NCBI GenBank assembly: GCA_965198795.1
Contig: OZ240674.1
Coordinates: 744,001 to 808,000 of the forward strand
From: G965198795 sp965198795
Lineage (GTDB): Bacteria; Pseudomonadota; Alphaproteobacteria; Rhodospirillales; Casp-alpha2
Length of the DNA stretch: 64,000 nucleotides
Reading direction: 5' to 3'
A program made the position numbers and the translations under genes. Under the pieces are notes generated by a model, which saw only the letters and a list, made by a program, of their open reading frames with translations, had not been told where the DNA came from and did not search any database. Positions 52,801 through 61,921 of this stretch are shown here, piece after piece; within the stretch, counting starts at the first letter, position 1, and the number at the start of each line of letters is the position of its first letter.

Positions 52801-54732
52801 GTCCCGGATGGCCGGGATGTGAACCGCTTGGCCGTCGCGGGTCTCCAGACCGAAATCCTGCAAAATGATCGGAACGCCCCCCGAATCGCTGGGCCGGATT
52901 TCGTAGGGACGCTCGTCCAGCACCCGGAAGCCCATGTGCTCGAAGACGGGCAGGACATCCGACAGAGGCAGATTCCTGCCCAGATGATAGGTTTTGAAAC
53001 GGACGGTGTTTTCCTTGCCGCCGTCGCCCCGGAACAAGGACAAACCTATCGACGCCAGACCCTCGGCGGCGCAGGCCTGTTGGTCCGCGATCATGCGCTC
53101 CATGACGGCGATGTCCTCCATCGCCTGCGGGCCGTCATAGGCCGCCTGATAACCGGGTCCGAAGGCCTTGCCGTAGCGGCGGTTGAGCCGCAGCGCCTCG
53201 CGCTCCCCATAGGCGCCGGACATCCGTTCGAGCAGGCGGTCGGACCAGGACCGGGCCGCGGCCGCCAGCCGTTTTTCGATCTCGCCGACGTCATAGGGCG
53301 GAATTTTGCCCATCCGGGTCGCAATAATCATGTGGATGCGGGCAAGCGGCGCGTCGCCCAGAAGAGTCGAGAACACCACCGGGCGGCCATCGAAGGCGGC
53401 GCCTAGGATTTCCTGAATCTTCTCGCGCAATTCCGTCGTATGGCGGTCCCGCGGCACGTAGACGAGACAGGACATGAACCGCTCGAACTCGTCTTTTCTG
53501 ACAAACAAGGCGGTCCGCTGGCGCTCCTGCAAATGCAGGACGCCCATCGCCGTTTCGAACAAATGGTCTTCTGAGACCTGGAACAGTTCGTCCCGGGGAT
53601 AGGTCTCCAGGATATTCAAAAGCGCCTTGCCGTCGTGACTGCCGGGGGGCAGGCCGGCGCGTTCGGCCACCCGCTGAATCCGGCGCCGGAGCTGTGGAAT
53701 GTCGCGGGGGTTCTTGTTGTAGGCCGCGGACGTGAAAAGGCCGGCGAAGATATGCTGGCCGGCCACCTTTCCCTTGGCGTCGAACGTCTTGATCACAAGA
53801 GCGTCCAGATGCGCCGGACGATGCACGGTGGAGCGGTGATTGCCTTTGGTGACCATCAAGAGATTTGGCGTTGTGATGAAACGGCGCACGGCCCCGGGCA
53901 CCTGGGCCATATCCGCCAACTCGTCAAAAACCAGGGTTCCCGGATCCCGCAGCAGGCCCCGTCCGGATTTGGCGTCGACCGAGACCGTCACCTTCTCGCC
54001 GCCGCCTTCAATGGCGTAGAAGCGGTAGCCCAAAAAGATGAAATTGTTGTCGCGCGCCCAACGCAGGAACTCCCGGACCTCCGTGCGCGCCTCGTCATCG
54101 ACGGCGGCGACGGGCCGGGCCAGGTCATCGATCACCCGCGCCATTTTCTCGCGCATGGGCCGCCAATCCTGAACGCTGACCCGGACATCCTTGAGCGTCT
54201 TGACGACATCCGCCCTCAGGGCCTTCATCTCGGACGGACCGGCCTCGTCGACCTCCAGATGCATCCAGGATTCCATGACGGCGCCCTCATCGGACTCCCC
54301 CGGTTTCAGGATGCGGACAAGCTTTCCCCCGGCGTCCCGGAAAACCTTGAAAATGGGATGAATGACCAGATGAACCCCTAACCCCCGGCGGTTGACCGCG
54401 GCCGTGACCGAGTCGACCAGGAACGGCATGTCCTCGCCGACCAGTTGCAAGACCAGCCGTTCGGCCGACCAGCCGTCCCTTTTTTGATCCGGAACGAACA
54501 GGCGGACATGGGATTTCCCCGCCTTGCGCCCGGCGCCCAGCTCCATATGCGCCTTGACCATCCGCATCAGGTCCGGCGCGTGACGGCCGTTCAAATCTTG
54601 CGGGGGCACGTGATCGAAATATTCCGCGATCAGCGCGGCCAAGGTTTCGCCGCCTCCGCCCTTTACCGCTTTTTTCGCCGCCCTCGCGGCGGAAGCCACA
54701 AGACCGCCGCCGGCCGTTTCCGTTTTGGACAT
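49846..54732 (-). CDS. gdhB: NAD-specific glutamate dehydrogenase, large (L-GDH) type
   Basis: Converts glutamate to 2-oxoglutarate with NAD, mainly in the catabolic direction. The protein has 1628 residues, the normal size of the 180-kDa class. A long N-terminal region includes ACT-like segments (LVGEDMPFLVDSVTAAVNRR near 90). The catalytic domain at about 790-1250 has GGLRWSDRHEDFRTEILGLV, then KNAVIVPVGSKGGFVVKRPP with the substrate lysine. VVAADKGTATFSDIANGVS and DMSGDVFGNGMLLS follow. The C-terminal helical domain ends PDEETLQERAAAKHG ... RQLAEANG. The start has GGGAGAGG seven bases upstream. Confidence 0.96.
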   Translation of the reverse strand: MSKTETAGGGLVASAARAAKKAVKGGGGETLAALIAEYFDHVPPQDLNGRHAPDLMRMVKAHMELGAGRKAGKSHVRLFVPDQKRDGWSAERLVLQLVGEDMPFLVDSVTAAVNRRGLGVHLVIHPIFKVFRDAGGKLVRILKPGESDEGAVMESWMHLEVDEAGPSEMKALRADVVKTLKDVRVSVQDWRPMREKMARVIDDLARPVAAVDDEARTEVREFLRWARDNNFIFLGYRFYAIEGGGEKVTVSVDAKSGRGLLRDPGTLVFDELADMAQVPGAVRRFITTPNLLMVTKGNHRSTVHRPAHLDALVIKTFDAKGKVAGQHIFAGLFTSAAYNKNPRDIPQLRRRIQRVAERAGLPPGSHDGKALLNILETYPRDELFQVSEDHLFETAMGVLHLQERQRTALFVRKDEFERFMSCLVYVPRDRHTTELREKIQEILGAAFDGRPVVFSTLLGDAPLARIHMIIATRMGKIPPYDVGEIEKRLAAAARSWSDRLLERMSGAYGEREALRLNRRYGKAFGPGYQAAYDGPQAMEDIAVMERMIADQQACAAEGLASIGLSLFRGDGGKENTVRFKTYHLGRNLPLSDVLPVFEHMGFRVLDERPYEIRPSDSGGVPIILQDFGLETRDGQAVHIPAIRDKFEEAFLRVWRGEIESDGFNGLVALGGLTWREVVVLRAYCKCLRQMGIPYSQAYMESALARYLDITKDLIRLFTTRFDPDAAFRKKADREKAAAGVLARVEHALEGVSSADDDKILTRFINLIEQTLRTNFFQKDSETGGPKTHVSFKFASQGVTDLPLPRPLREIFVYSPRVEGAHLRFGYVARGGLRWSDRHEDFRTEILGLVKAQQVKNAVIVPVGSKGGFVVKRPPAEGGREAFQAEGVECYKIFISGLLDVTDNLKGAKVAPPRRVERRDDDDPYLVVAADKGTATFSDIANGVSADYGHWLGDAFASGGSRGYDHKGMGITAKGAWESVKRHFREMGLDTQTRDFTVCGVGDMSGDVFGNGMLLSGHIKLLGAFNHLHIFCDPNPDPKKSFQERKRLFDMGRSAWTDYDPKIMSKGGMIYERSAKSLKLTPEIKKCFGLARDNVTPNELMTAILTSSADLMWFGGIGTYVKASTESNSDAGDRANDAIRVNGGDMKCKVIGEGANLGCTQLGRIEYALRGGRLNTDSIDNSAGVDCSDHEVNIKILLNAPMGRGEMSGKQRNNLLARMTDEVSELVLAHNYRQTQAITLISSRGFHALDSQSRLMRMLEREGVFNRAVEFLPDEETLQERAAAKHGLARPEVSVLISHAKNWLYERILESGVPDDAYLTDELVSYFPTPLRGKLLPDIKGHRLRREIIATRVTNSMIDRVGETFVSEFMEKTGQDAPEIARAYVIARQVLNLRPLWTAIEALDNKAPAHAQTSMLEDINHLLQWVTLWFLRNGQAGLDIGAHIAEYGPGMTRLAGQIGKVVPPHYIDDMKRRAAPYLNDKAPQSLAHRISHLVNLYSACDIIRLANKRRMDVGVVAQVYFAIGTRFRLGRLRAAASGLDSDTHWRQLANDALVEEIYNHQLGLASHALDHMGRNMKPAKVVDVWIAANRAAVDQTEILLNELWQTEVSDLSMVAVASRQLRQLAEANG

Positions 54733-54930
54733 TGAACCTCTCCCATTGCGCCGCCCGCCCCCGGGCGCAGGCGTTTTTTGATTTTAATATATTTTCATCA
54801 CGGTAATTGATAATTTCACGAGACAGAAGCATCCCCGGACGAAACCCGGGCGGAGCCCCCCAAGACGGCCCGGCCCGGACGAGGACAAGACAGCCCGGAC
54901 GAGGACCGCCCGGACAAGGAGCGCGCCGCG

Positions 54931-56982
54931 TCAGCGCGCGATCATCAAAAGCGTCAAATCGTCGTCCGGCGGGGCGCTGACGGACGAGTCGAACCATTCG
55001 CGGAGTCCGGCGAGCGTTCCTTCATCGACTCCGGCCCCGTAAAGCCGTGTCAACTCACCGCAAATCTCGGCCTCGCTTAAATACTCACCCTCATGATTTG
55101 GCGTCTCAATCAAGGCGTCGCTGTAGAGAAACAAATATTCCCCCTCGCCGAAGCTGGATTTGTGCCGGTCGTACGTCGCGGTTTTTGAGAGCCCCAATGG
55201 GATTCCCCGCGTCGATAAAACGCCGGCGCCGGCCTTTAGGGGATTGGGCGAGCCCGCGGCCGAATACGTCAAGCTGTTATCGGCTATATCGACGACGCCA
55301 TAGAACATGGTCGCGTACTGGCCGCGCGGAAGGAGCGACGCCAGATACTTATTCAATTCGGACAACACCTCATCCGGAGCCTTGTCGGGACTGACGACAT
55401 TGCCCGTCGTTATCACCGTGTGGAGGCGGAAGACATTGAAGCACGGCCCCACGCCATGGCCGCTGAAATCCACCACGAAGATGGCGAAGCGCGTTTCGCT
55501 CAATGGCGACACGCCCCACCAATCCCCGCCCAACTCGGACGAGGGCTGATACAGCGCCTGAAGATTGACGCCGTATTTTTCGCGGATGGCTTCCCGCGCC
55601 TCCTTATCCGGCAGCAGGTCCTCGAGCATACGCCGCGCTGCGCCCAGTTCCGCCTGCAGGTTTTTGCGGTATCGCGTCAACTCAATGATAAGCATCCGGT
55701 TTTCAAGCTGTTTATGGACCCGGTCGGACAAAAGGGCCGGATCGAGCGGCTTCAGCAAAACATCCGACGCTCCCGCCGCCATAGCCTTGTTTTGGAACCC
55801 GGATTCCTTACGGGCGCTGGAAATGATGATCGGAATATCCTTCAGCCTGGGATGATCCCGTATACGTTTCGTCAGCTCGAATCCATTCATTTCGGGCATT
55901 TCCACATCGAGAATGGCCAGGTCCGGTTTCTCGCCAACGGCCAGCAGCTTGTTCCAAGCCTCCAGACCGTTTTCCGCGAAGACCAGGTTTTCATAGCCTT
56001 CTTCCTCGAGATGAAGCCGCATGACGGTCCGCATCAACTCTTCGTCATCGGTGATCAAAATCCGGCATTTCGCCAGTGAGCCGACCAATTCGCCGGCGTC
56101 GGCTAGATTGCCGCCGTCATCGTCGCCCAGCCATTCCGGGATATTGGTTTCAACACGCGCGGCGCCCGCGCCCGGGGCTCCCTCTGTTTCCCTTCCGGCC
56201 TGCGGTATGCGGCCGGCGAAGGGGAAATGGATGACGGCGGTGCGGCCCTTATCTTCATAAACCAGGGAATGGACCATTATATGCATCAAGGCGACGCCGC
56301 GGTTGGACGCCTTGTCATGGTTCTCCATGGACATATCCAGGCGATCGGGGTTGAACCCCGCGCCCTCGTCTCCAATCCGGACGCAAAGTCTTGGTTCGCC
56401 GCCCTCGCCGTCGATAAAGGCGTGAACGCTGATTCGCCGATTGGCGATTTCGGGGGTCTCCAGTTTCGCCTCGATCTCCGCTTGAAACTGGGCGAAGTCG
56501 TCAATGGATTTATAGTCCGGCGAGGCGAGGTTCATGTTTCCATGAATCATCGCATTGGAGAGCGTTTCCGAAAGGATCGTGTGGACCGACGACGCCTGGT
56601 CCTCGACAAGACCGAAATAGGCGCCGATGACCCGGCCGAACAGTTCGGCCGTTGGGTTTTTGTAGGCGGCAAGCGTGCTGATGTCGGCGAAAAACCCCCG
56701 GCAATGACGCCCCCGTTCGACGAGTTCGCGCCAGCGCGCGGGATTCGAGTGCGCGCCGCCGGCCTCGGGGACCTCGATAACGCACAGAGAGCCTGTGTTT
56801 CCGGCGTCCCTAAGAACGGCGCCGAGGTCACCTTTGAAGACCCGCACCCGCAGGGGGTTGTCCTTATCCGGAGCCACGCCTTCCAGCGACCGGAGCACGG
56901 CATCCGTCTCGGCCTCGGAAAGACCGTAAACCGCAAGCCAATCAGCGTCCCGGTCCGGCAAGGGCGTCGCAGGACCCGGCAC
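54931..56982 (-). CDS. Fused ATPase (anti-sigma kinase-like), receiver and PP2C phosphatase
   Basis: The protein has 683 residues. Domain order: an N-terminal part of unknown fold (1-110); a GHKL/HATPase_c domain (about 130-270) with N box LSETLSNAMIHGN and G box VRIGDEGAGFNPD; a receiver (about 303-420) with phosphoacceptor Asp near 359 in LAILDVEMPEMNG; and a SpoIIE/RsbU-like PP2C phosphatase (about 455-683) with SSELGGDWWGV and FAIFVVDFSGHGVG. A kinase-like and a phosphatase domain acting on a STAS protein in one chain would set the level of the STAS phosphate directly. Its stop is separated from the STAS gene by 4 bases in the same operon. The layout is unusual, although related RsbW/RsbU parts are widespread. 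Confidence 0.85.
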   Translation of the reverse strand: MPGPATPLPDRDADWLAVYGLSEAETDAVLRSLEGVAPDKDNPLRVRVFKGDLGAVLRDAGNTGSLCVIEVPEAGGAHSNPARWRELVERGRHCRGFFADISTLAAYKNPTAELFGRVIGAYFGLVEDQASSVHTILSETLSNAMIHGNMNLASPDYKSIDDFAQFQAEIEAKLETPEIANRRISVHAFIDGEGGEPRLCVRIGDEGAGFNPDRLDMSMENHDKASNRGVALMHIMVHSLVYEDKGRTAVIHFPFAGRIPQAGRETEGAPGAGAARVETNIPEWLGDDDGGNLADAGELVGSLAKCRILITDDEELMRTVMRLHLEEEGYENLVFAENGLEAWNKLLAVGEKPDLAILDVEMPEMNGFELTKRIRDHPRLKDIPIIISSARKESGFQNKAMAAGASDVLLKPLDPALLSDRVHKQLENRMLIIELTRYRKNLQAELGAARRMLEDLLPDKEAREAIREKYGVNLQALYQPSSELGGDWWGVSPLSETRFAIFVVDFSGHGVGPCFNVFRLHTVITTGNVVSPDKAPDEVLSELNKYLASLLPRGQYATMFYGVVDIADNSLTYSAAGSPNPLKAGAGVLSTRGIPLGLSKTATYDRHKSSFGEGEYLFLYSDALIETPNHEGEYLSEAEICGELTRLYGAGVDEGTLAGLREWFDSSVSAPPDDDLTLLMIAR

Positions 56983-56986
56983 CAGA

Positions 56987-57292
56987 TCAGTCCGCGATGC
57001 TCATCATCTGGTCAAACTTGGAGATATCCAGGAGCTTGCGGACCTGGCCCGACGCCCCCTTGACCGTTAATTTTTTGCTCTGTTCTTCCGTCGCGTCGTT
57101 CACCAGAACAAGCATTCCCAGGCCGGACGAGTCGATATGGCTGAGGCCGGAAAGATCCAGGGTGACGTTGCTGGAATCCGAACCTTCCAGTTCCCCGATC
57201 AGGCCCCTGATCTTGGGGTTGTCGGAAAAGCCGAACGACCCGGTCATCTTGAATTCAAGCGTCCCCGCGTTGTCGGATTTCTTGTATTCCAC
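56987..57292 (-). CDS. STAS-domain anti-sigma factor antagonist
   Basis: The protein has 101 residues, starts at GTG and has GAGGAGAG upstream. The STAS fold has the conserved phosphorylation site Ser in LSHIDSSGLGMLVLV. In partner switching this serine is phosphorylated by an HATPase kinase and dephosphorylated by a PP2C enzyme; both activities are encoded in the gene directly downstream. It lies 139 bases after the chemoreceptor gene, which reads in the same direction. Confidence 0.9.
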   Translation of the reverse strand: MEYKKSDNAGTLEFKMTGSFGFSDNPKIRGLIGELEGSDSSNVTLDLSGLSHIDSSGLGMLVLVNDATEEQSKKLTVKGASGQVRKLLDISKFDQMMSIAD

Positions 57293-57431
57293 CAGTTCTC
57301 TCCTCGAAACGTCTTAAAGGGCGCGAAACTTGATTTTCATCGGTTGGGTAATTGTTCTCTAACGGCAAGGCAATCATTTTACGACGCCGCGCCGCCATGT
57401 TCAACTGTTCATGAGGCTATTCGTGAGAATG

Positions 57432-59522
57432 TTAATCAGCCGCCACGCTGTCGTCGCGCGCCACGCTCTCGTCGCGAAGCGCCGACAGGAAACTCCGCGA
57501 ACCTTCGTCCAGATTGTCCCGTATCTCTTTCAAGTCGTCAATGGACCAGATAACCTTGATGGCGATGCCGGACGACCCGGCCGACGCCTGACAGACATAG
57601 GCAATTTCCTCGGTGACCGTCGTCGCTTCTTCGGAAATCGCGCCCATGTTTTGGGAAATCTGATCCGCCGCAGCGGATTGTTCCTCAACGGCGGCCGCGA
57701 TGGCGGAAACCACCTGATCCGCGTCACGGATGGAGTTCTCGATGCTGCGGATGCTATCGACGGCGCTGCCCGTCTGGTCTTGGATCGACTGAATTTCCTG
57801 GGAAATTTGCGAGGTCGCCTTTTCCGTCTGCGTGGACAGGTTTTTCACCTCCGCGGCCACGACGGCGAAACCCTTGCCCGCCTCGCCGGCCCTCGCCGCC
57901 TCGATGGTGGCGTTCAAGGCCAGCAAATTGGTTTGACCCGCGATGTCGTTGATCAACTGAACCACATTGCCGATTTCCTGGGACGCCTCTTGCAGCGACG
58001 AGATTCGCGACGCAGCGTCATCCACCTCGCGCACCACGGCCTGCATGGTGGCCGTCGTTTCGGCGATACGCTCGGAAACCTCCCGGATGGTGTCGGACAA
58101 TTCGGTCCCGCTGACCGCCACCGCCTCCACCTTGTCCGACGTGCCTAGGGAGGCCTCGGCGACCTTCAGGCTTCGGCCCCCGCTCGAATCCGACTTTTCA
58201 ACGAGCGTTTCCGCGATGTGCTCCAAACTGTCCGTTTGTTTGTTGATGTCCCGCATCATCTCGCTCATGGTCTGCTCGAACTCAGAGGAAAGCCCGGCCA
58301 GCAGTTGGGCGCGGGTCCGCTCCGCCTCCTCCTGGGCCTCCAGCGCCTTTTTCTCGAGCAGTTCGCGTTCTTCGGCTTGAGCCCGGAAAATCTCCAGCGC
58401 CCTGCCAATGTCGCCGAATTCGTCCTCCCGCTCCCGCATCCCGACCTGGAAATCGTGATCGCCGCCCGCCAGCCGGTTGATGTCGCCGAGGGCTTGCTTC
58501 AGACCCGTGCCGATCCGGCGGCCCATGAAGACGCCGACGCTGGCGACGAGCAGCATGAGAACGACGTCAACAATAATCAACTGAACCTCGCTGGCCACAA
58601 ACGCGTCGGCCTCTTTCACGGCGACCTTGGCGGCGTCCCGGCCAATGGCCTGTTCGACCTCGTACATCAGGTTGATCCGCTTGGTCGCCGCGTCAAACCA
58701 TTCCTTGCCGGTCACGCCCTCTGGGTCCCTGGTGTCCGGAATTCGCGCCAGGACCCCGCGCCATTCGACGACCTGGTCAACCTCGGGACCCGCGATGGTC
58801 TGATCGAACAGCGCCCTTTGCTTTTTGGTCGCAAAATTCTTGAATTCGTCCAAGAACGCTTTTTCCTGCGCGAGTTTATCGTAATAGGCGAAATATTGTT
58901 CCGTGTCGTACTTGCCCTCGGCCGCGCGGTTCAGCACGACGGCGCCGATGGCGCGTTCCAGCCCCGCGGCCTCTTTCGCCTCCACCAGCGTCAGGTAGGG
59001 CAGAAGGTAATGGTTCAGCTCCCGCGACGGATTCGCCTCGGCCACCTTGGAAATAAGAACGACCAGATCATGAATGATCTTCGAGTAGAACTTGACGTTC
59101 TCGGGGATTGTCGTGTTCCGCCGGTCGGCTTTTTCCCGGTGCGCTGGAATCTCGCGCTTGTCCTCGATGATCTCGTCGATGAATTCGGACAGATCGGGAT
59201 CGAGAACACGAATGTTCGTTCGCTCGACGGTCTCGATGAAGCCTTCCAGCGCGGGGTCCGCCAGCGCCCGCTGCCGTCCGAGCGCCTGAACGTTGTCCAG
59301 GCCGTAACCGGACGAGATGACGCCGACCGTCTGGCCGCGCTCCTTTTGCAACTCGTGAATCACCGCGCTGGCCGCGGCGCTGATTTCGGCGAGCGGCAGA
59401 AGCACCTCGAACTGTTTTGAAAGCTGGTGCTTGTCCCAGATGTTGAAGGCGCTCAGGATAAGAAGGCCCGTAATGGGAATTCCGACCATCAGGATAATCT
59501 GGGCGCGTAACGTCTTTAACAT
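57432..59522 (-). CDS. Methyl-accepting chemoreceptor with NIT (nitrate/nitrite) sensing domain
   Basis: The protein has 696 residues from MLKTLRAQIILMVGIP. A membrane segment lies at about 8-28. The NIT-type exported domain runs about 30-305 and includes the signature IHELQKERGQTVGVISSGYG and a helical bundle. A second membrane segment is at about 310-330, and HAMP follows (about 333-385). The signalling part (420-680) has the hairpin tip DIAGQTNLLALNATIEAARA and GEAGKGFAVVAAEVKNL. An 80-residue end has no CheR pentapeptide visible. The sensed ligand is not proven. GAGAGGAG precedes the ATG; a longer frame begins 15 codons upstream. Confidence 0.9.
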   Translation of the reverse strand: MLKTLRAQIILMVGIPITGLLILSAFNIWDKHQLSKQFEVLLPLAEISAAASAVIHELQKERGQTVGVISSGYGLDNVQALGRQRALADPALEGFIETVERTNIRVLDPDLSEFIDEIIEDKREIPAHREKADRRNTTIPENVKFYSKIIHDLVVLISKVAEANPSRELNHYLLPYLTLVEAKEAAGLERAIGAVVLNRAAEGKYDTEQYFAYYDKLAQEKAFLDEFKNFATKKQRALFDQTIAGPEVDQVVEWRGVLARIPDTRDPEGVTGKEWFDAATKRINLMYEVEQAIGRDAAKVAVKEADAFVASEVQLIIVDVVLMLLVASVGVFMGRRIGTGLKQALGDINRLAGGDHDFQVGMREREDEFGDIGRALEIFRAQAEERELLEKKALEAQEEAERTRAQLLAGLSSEFEQTMSEMMRDINKQTDSLEHIAETLVEKSDSSGGRSLKVAEASLGTSDKVEAVAVSGTELSDTIREVSERIAETTATMQAVVREVDDAASRISSLQEASQEIGNVVQLINDIAGQTNLLALNATIEAARAGEAGKGFAVVAAEVKNLSTQTEKATSQISQEIQSIQDQTGSAVDSIRSIENSIRDADQVVSAIAAAVEEQSAAADQISQNMGAISEEATTVTEEIAYVCQASAGSSGIAIKVIWSIDDLKEIRDNLDEGSRSFLSALRDESVARDDSVAAD

Positions 59523-59696
59523 GGTCCCGCCAACTCCTCTCCCGCGCGCGGCTCCGCGCGCTTTCATATTTCCCTGCGCACAGGGTCAAGCCATGAGGCC
59601 TGTTGGGTATCTTAAGTCGTAGAATCCATTGGCGCCAGTCTTAGATTTAGAATATGACGGTTCAAGTTTTCCGGGTCTTCCCGGTCCGGGGTGCCC

Positions 59697-59739
59697 TTCC
59701 CGCGTGGGCGGGAATGATAAATAAGCGCGGGGGAATGAC
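59697..59739. repeat. Palindromic intergenic repeat with half copy
   Basis: ttcccgcgtgggcgggaatg and, after a short gap, gcgggggaatgac. Confidence 0.65.
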
Positions 59740-59764
59740 GAAACGGGGCCGCGTCCCCATCACA

Positions 59765-59817
59765 CGCGTATCCTGCGCCCATCCCGCGCGTATCCTGCGC
59801 CCATCCCGCGCGTATCC
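59765..59817. repeat. 22-bp tandem repeat, 2.4 copies
   Basis: Unit starting cgcgtatcctgcgcccatcc, at 59765-59786, 59787-59808 and the first 9 bases again. Confidence 0.85.
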
Positions 59818-59965
59818 GGCTCGACCCGGAATAAAAGCCCGCAGGTTCTCAAAAACCGGCGGACACGCGCATGACGACGCCGCGCTCAGAGATATCGTCA
59901 GAGATATTATAAGTTGAAATCAGGGACTCGACTCCGGGCGCCGGCGGGAAGAGGGACTGGAACAA

Positions 59966-60040
<75 letters not shown>

Positions 60041-60276
60041 GCTCCGTCGAGGGAGGCGAGGGTATAGCCGCCTTGAAAATCGATTGCAAGGGAGTTCGTC
60101 GATCCGGTTTTCACGGCCGCGCCGTCATACGCCCGTCCCCGGCCTTGACCCGCCGCCGGAGGCCCGAGGCGCGGCTTGGGACTTGCAGTTCCGCCCGGCT
60201 CCGGCCATCTTTCATTCATTATGCCGAAATCCCGGCGGCCCGACACCGGCGCCGGAAACCCAAGGAGCCGATGCCC

Positions 60277-61212
60277 ATGTCTCTGATTCTCGACCAGCAC
60301 GGCGCGCCGGACCAGCGAACCCCCCAGCGCGGCCCGGACGGCGCGGACCTGATCAAGGACGCCAACACCGAGACCTTCATGGCGGACGTCGTGGAGGCGT
60401 CTCAAGAGACGCCGGTCATCGTCGATTTCTGGGCGCCCTGGTGCGGTCCCTGCAAACAGTTGGGTCCAGCGCTTGAGAAAGCCGTCAAAAACGCCGGCGG
60501 GCTGGTCAAAATGGTCAAGGTCAACGTCGATGAGAACCAGGAAATCGCCGCCCAGATGCGGGTGCAGTCGATTCCGGCGGTCTACGCCTTTCATCAAGGC
60601 CGTCCCGTGGACGCCTTTCAGGGCGCCGTCCCGGAAAGCCAGATCAAATCCTTCATCGATAAACTGACCAAGGGCGCGAAATCCCCGCTGGACCAGACGC
60701 TGGAGGCCGCCGACGAGGCCATGGCCGGGGGCGACGCGGAAACCGCCCTCGCCGCTTACGAGGAAATCCGCGCCCAGGACCCGGCGCACCTGAAGGCCGC
60801 CGCCGGCGCGCTGCGCGCCCTGACCGCGCTGGGCGAGATCACGGAGGCGGAACAGCTTCTGGCCTCGCTGCCGGCCGACACGCGCATGAAAGCGGACGTC
60901 GCCGCCGCCGCATCCGCCCTCGAACTCGCCCGCGAGACCGGCGGCGGGACTGGCGACGCGGCGGAACTGAGGGCCAGGCTGGACGCCAACCCGGCGGACC
61001 ATCAAACGCGGTTTGATCTGGCGGCGGCGCACATCGCCGCCAACGACCACGAGGCCGCCATCGACCAACTGCTGGAACTGATCCGCCGCGACCGGGCCTG
61101 GGATGACGAGGCCGGGCGGAAGCAATTGTTGAAAGTCTTCGATACGCTCGGCAACGCTCACGAATTGACCGTTTCGGGCCGCCGGCACCTGTCTTCCGTT
61201 CTGTTCTCTTGA
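60277..61212 (+). CDS. cnoX: Thioredoxin-TPR chaperedoxin CnoX
   Basis: Protects proteins under oxidative stress as holdase and thiol oxidoreductase. The protein has 311 residues. The thioredoxin domain (about 20-130) has the active WCGPC at 55-59, as in the Caulobacter form that keeps both cysteines, unlike E. coli YbbN. TPR-like helices fill 145-300. The start at 60277 (MSLILDQHG) lies nine bases after AAGGAG; an ATG at 60271 is too close to it. The upstream frame to 60004 overlaps the tRNA and is not real. Confidence 0.92.
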   Translation: MSLILDQHGAPDQRTPQRGPDGADLIKDANTETFMADVVEASQETPVIVDFWAPWCGPCKQLGPALEKAVKNAGGLVKMVKVNVDENQEIAAQMRVQSIPAVYAFHQGRPVDAFQGAVPESQIKSFIDKLTKGAKSPLDQTLEAADEAMAGGDAETALAAYEEIRAQDPAHLKAAAGALRALTALGEITEAEQLLASLPADTRMKADVAAAASALELARETGGGTGDAAELRARLDANPADHQTRFDLAAAHIAANDHEAAIDQLLELIRRDRAWDDEAGRKQLLKVFDTLGNAHELTVSGRRHLSSVLFS

Positions 61213-61218
61213 ACCGCC

Positions 61219-61899
61219 ATGAACCAAGACACCCGATATCCGGACGCCGGCGGCCTGCCCGGCGCCATCCCGGTGTTCCCCTTGCCGGGCGCGCTCTTGT
61301 TGCCGGACGGGCAACTGCCGCTGAACATCTTCGAACCGCGCTATCTGAACATGGTCATCGACGCGTTGGGCCAAGGCCGCCTGATCGGCATGATCCAGCC
61401 GGTCCCGAAAGAGGACCAGGACCCGATCACGGATCATGTGGATATTTACCGGGTCGGCTGCGTCGGGCGGATCACCGAGTTTTCGGAAACCGGCGACGGG
61501 CGGCTGCTGATCACCTTGACGGGGGTCAGCCGCTTCCGGGTCGTGGAAGAGTTGGCGGAATCGAACGGCTATCGCCGCGTCCAGGCCGACTATGGTCCCT
61601 TCGCCGGCGACATGGCCGACCGGGAAGAGGGCGCGGACGTCATGGACCGGCGGGAATTGATCGGCGTGGTGAAACGCTATTTCCATGTGCGCGGCATGGA
61701 AACGGACTGGTCCGCCCTGGAAGAGGCGGAAGAACACGTCCTGATCACCTCGCTCGCCATGGCGTGTCCTTTCGAGGTGCGCGAAAAACAGGCGCTTTTG
61801 GAGGCGGACACTCTGGTTCAGCGCGCCGAAATGCTGACCGGTCTCATGGAAATGGAAACCCTGGGAGCGGCGGACGGCGGCCCGGACGTCACGCATTAA
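61219..61899 (+). CDS. LON-substrate-binding-domain protein
   Basis: The protein has 226 residues. The N-terminal domain of Lon protease stands alone: IPVFPLPGALLLPDGQLPLN, then IFEPRYLNMVIDALGQGRLI and GCVGRITEFSETGDGRLLIT. No ATPase or protease domain is present. Family members are widespread in alphaproteobacteria, with unknown function. It begins 6 bases after cnoX and precedes the Trm112-like gene by 22 bases, so they form an operon. Confidence 0.9.
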   Translation: MNQDTRYPDAGGLPGAIPVFPLPGALLLPDGQLPLNIFEPRYLNMVIDALGQGRLIGMIQPVPKEDQDPITDHVDIYRVGCVGRITEFSETGDGRLLITLTGVSRFRVVEELAESNGYRRVQADYGPFAGDMADREEGADVMDRRELIGVVKRYFHVRGMETDWSALEEAEEHVLITSLAMACPFEVREKQALLEADTLVQRAEMLTGLMEMETLGAADGGPDVTH

Positions 61900-61921
61900 T
61901 TAAACATCAAGGAGACCGAGG

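Larger units (their letters stand above)
59523..59965. other. 443-bp non-coding region
   Basis: Upstream of the chemoreceptor. It holds a family hairpin (59697-59739) and a 22-base tandem repeat (59765-59817). I see no gene in it. Confidence 0.65.

Noticed and set aside
54733..54930. Extra gene between gdhB and the fused regulator
   Set aside because: Open frames here only extend neighbouring genes in GC-rich repeat-like text (cccggacgagg); no start with a ribosome site.
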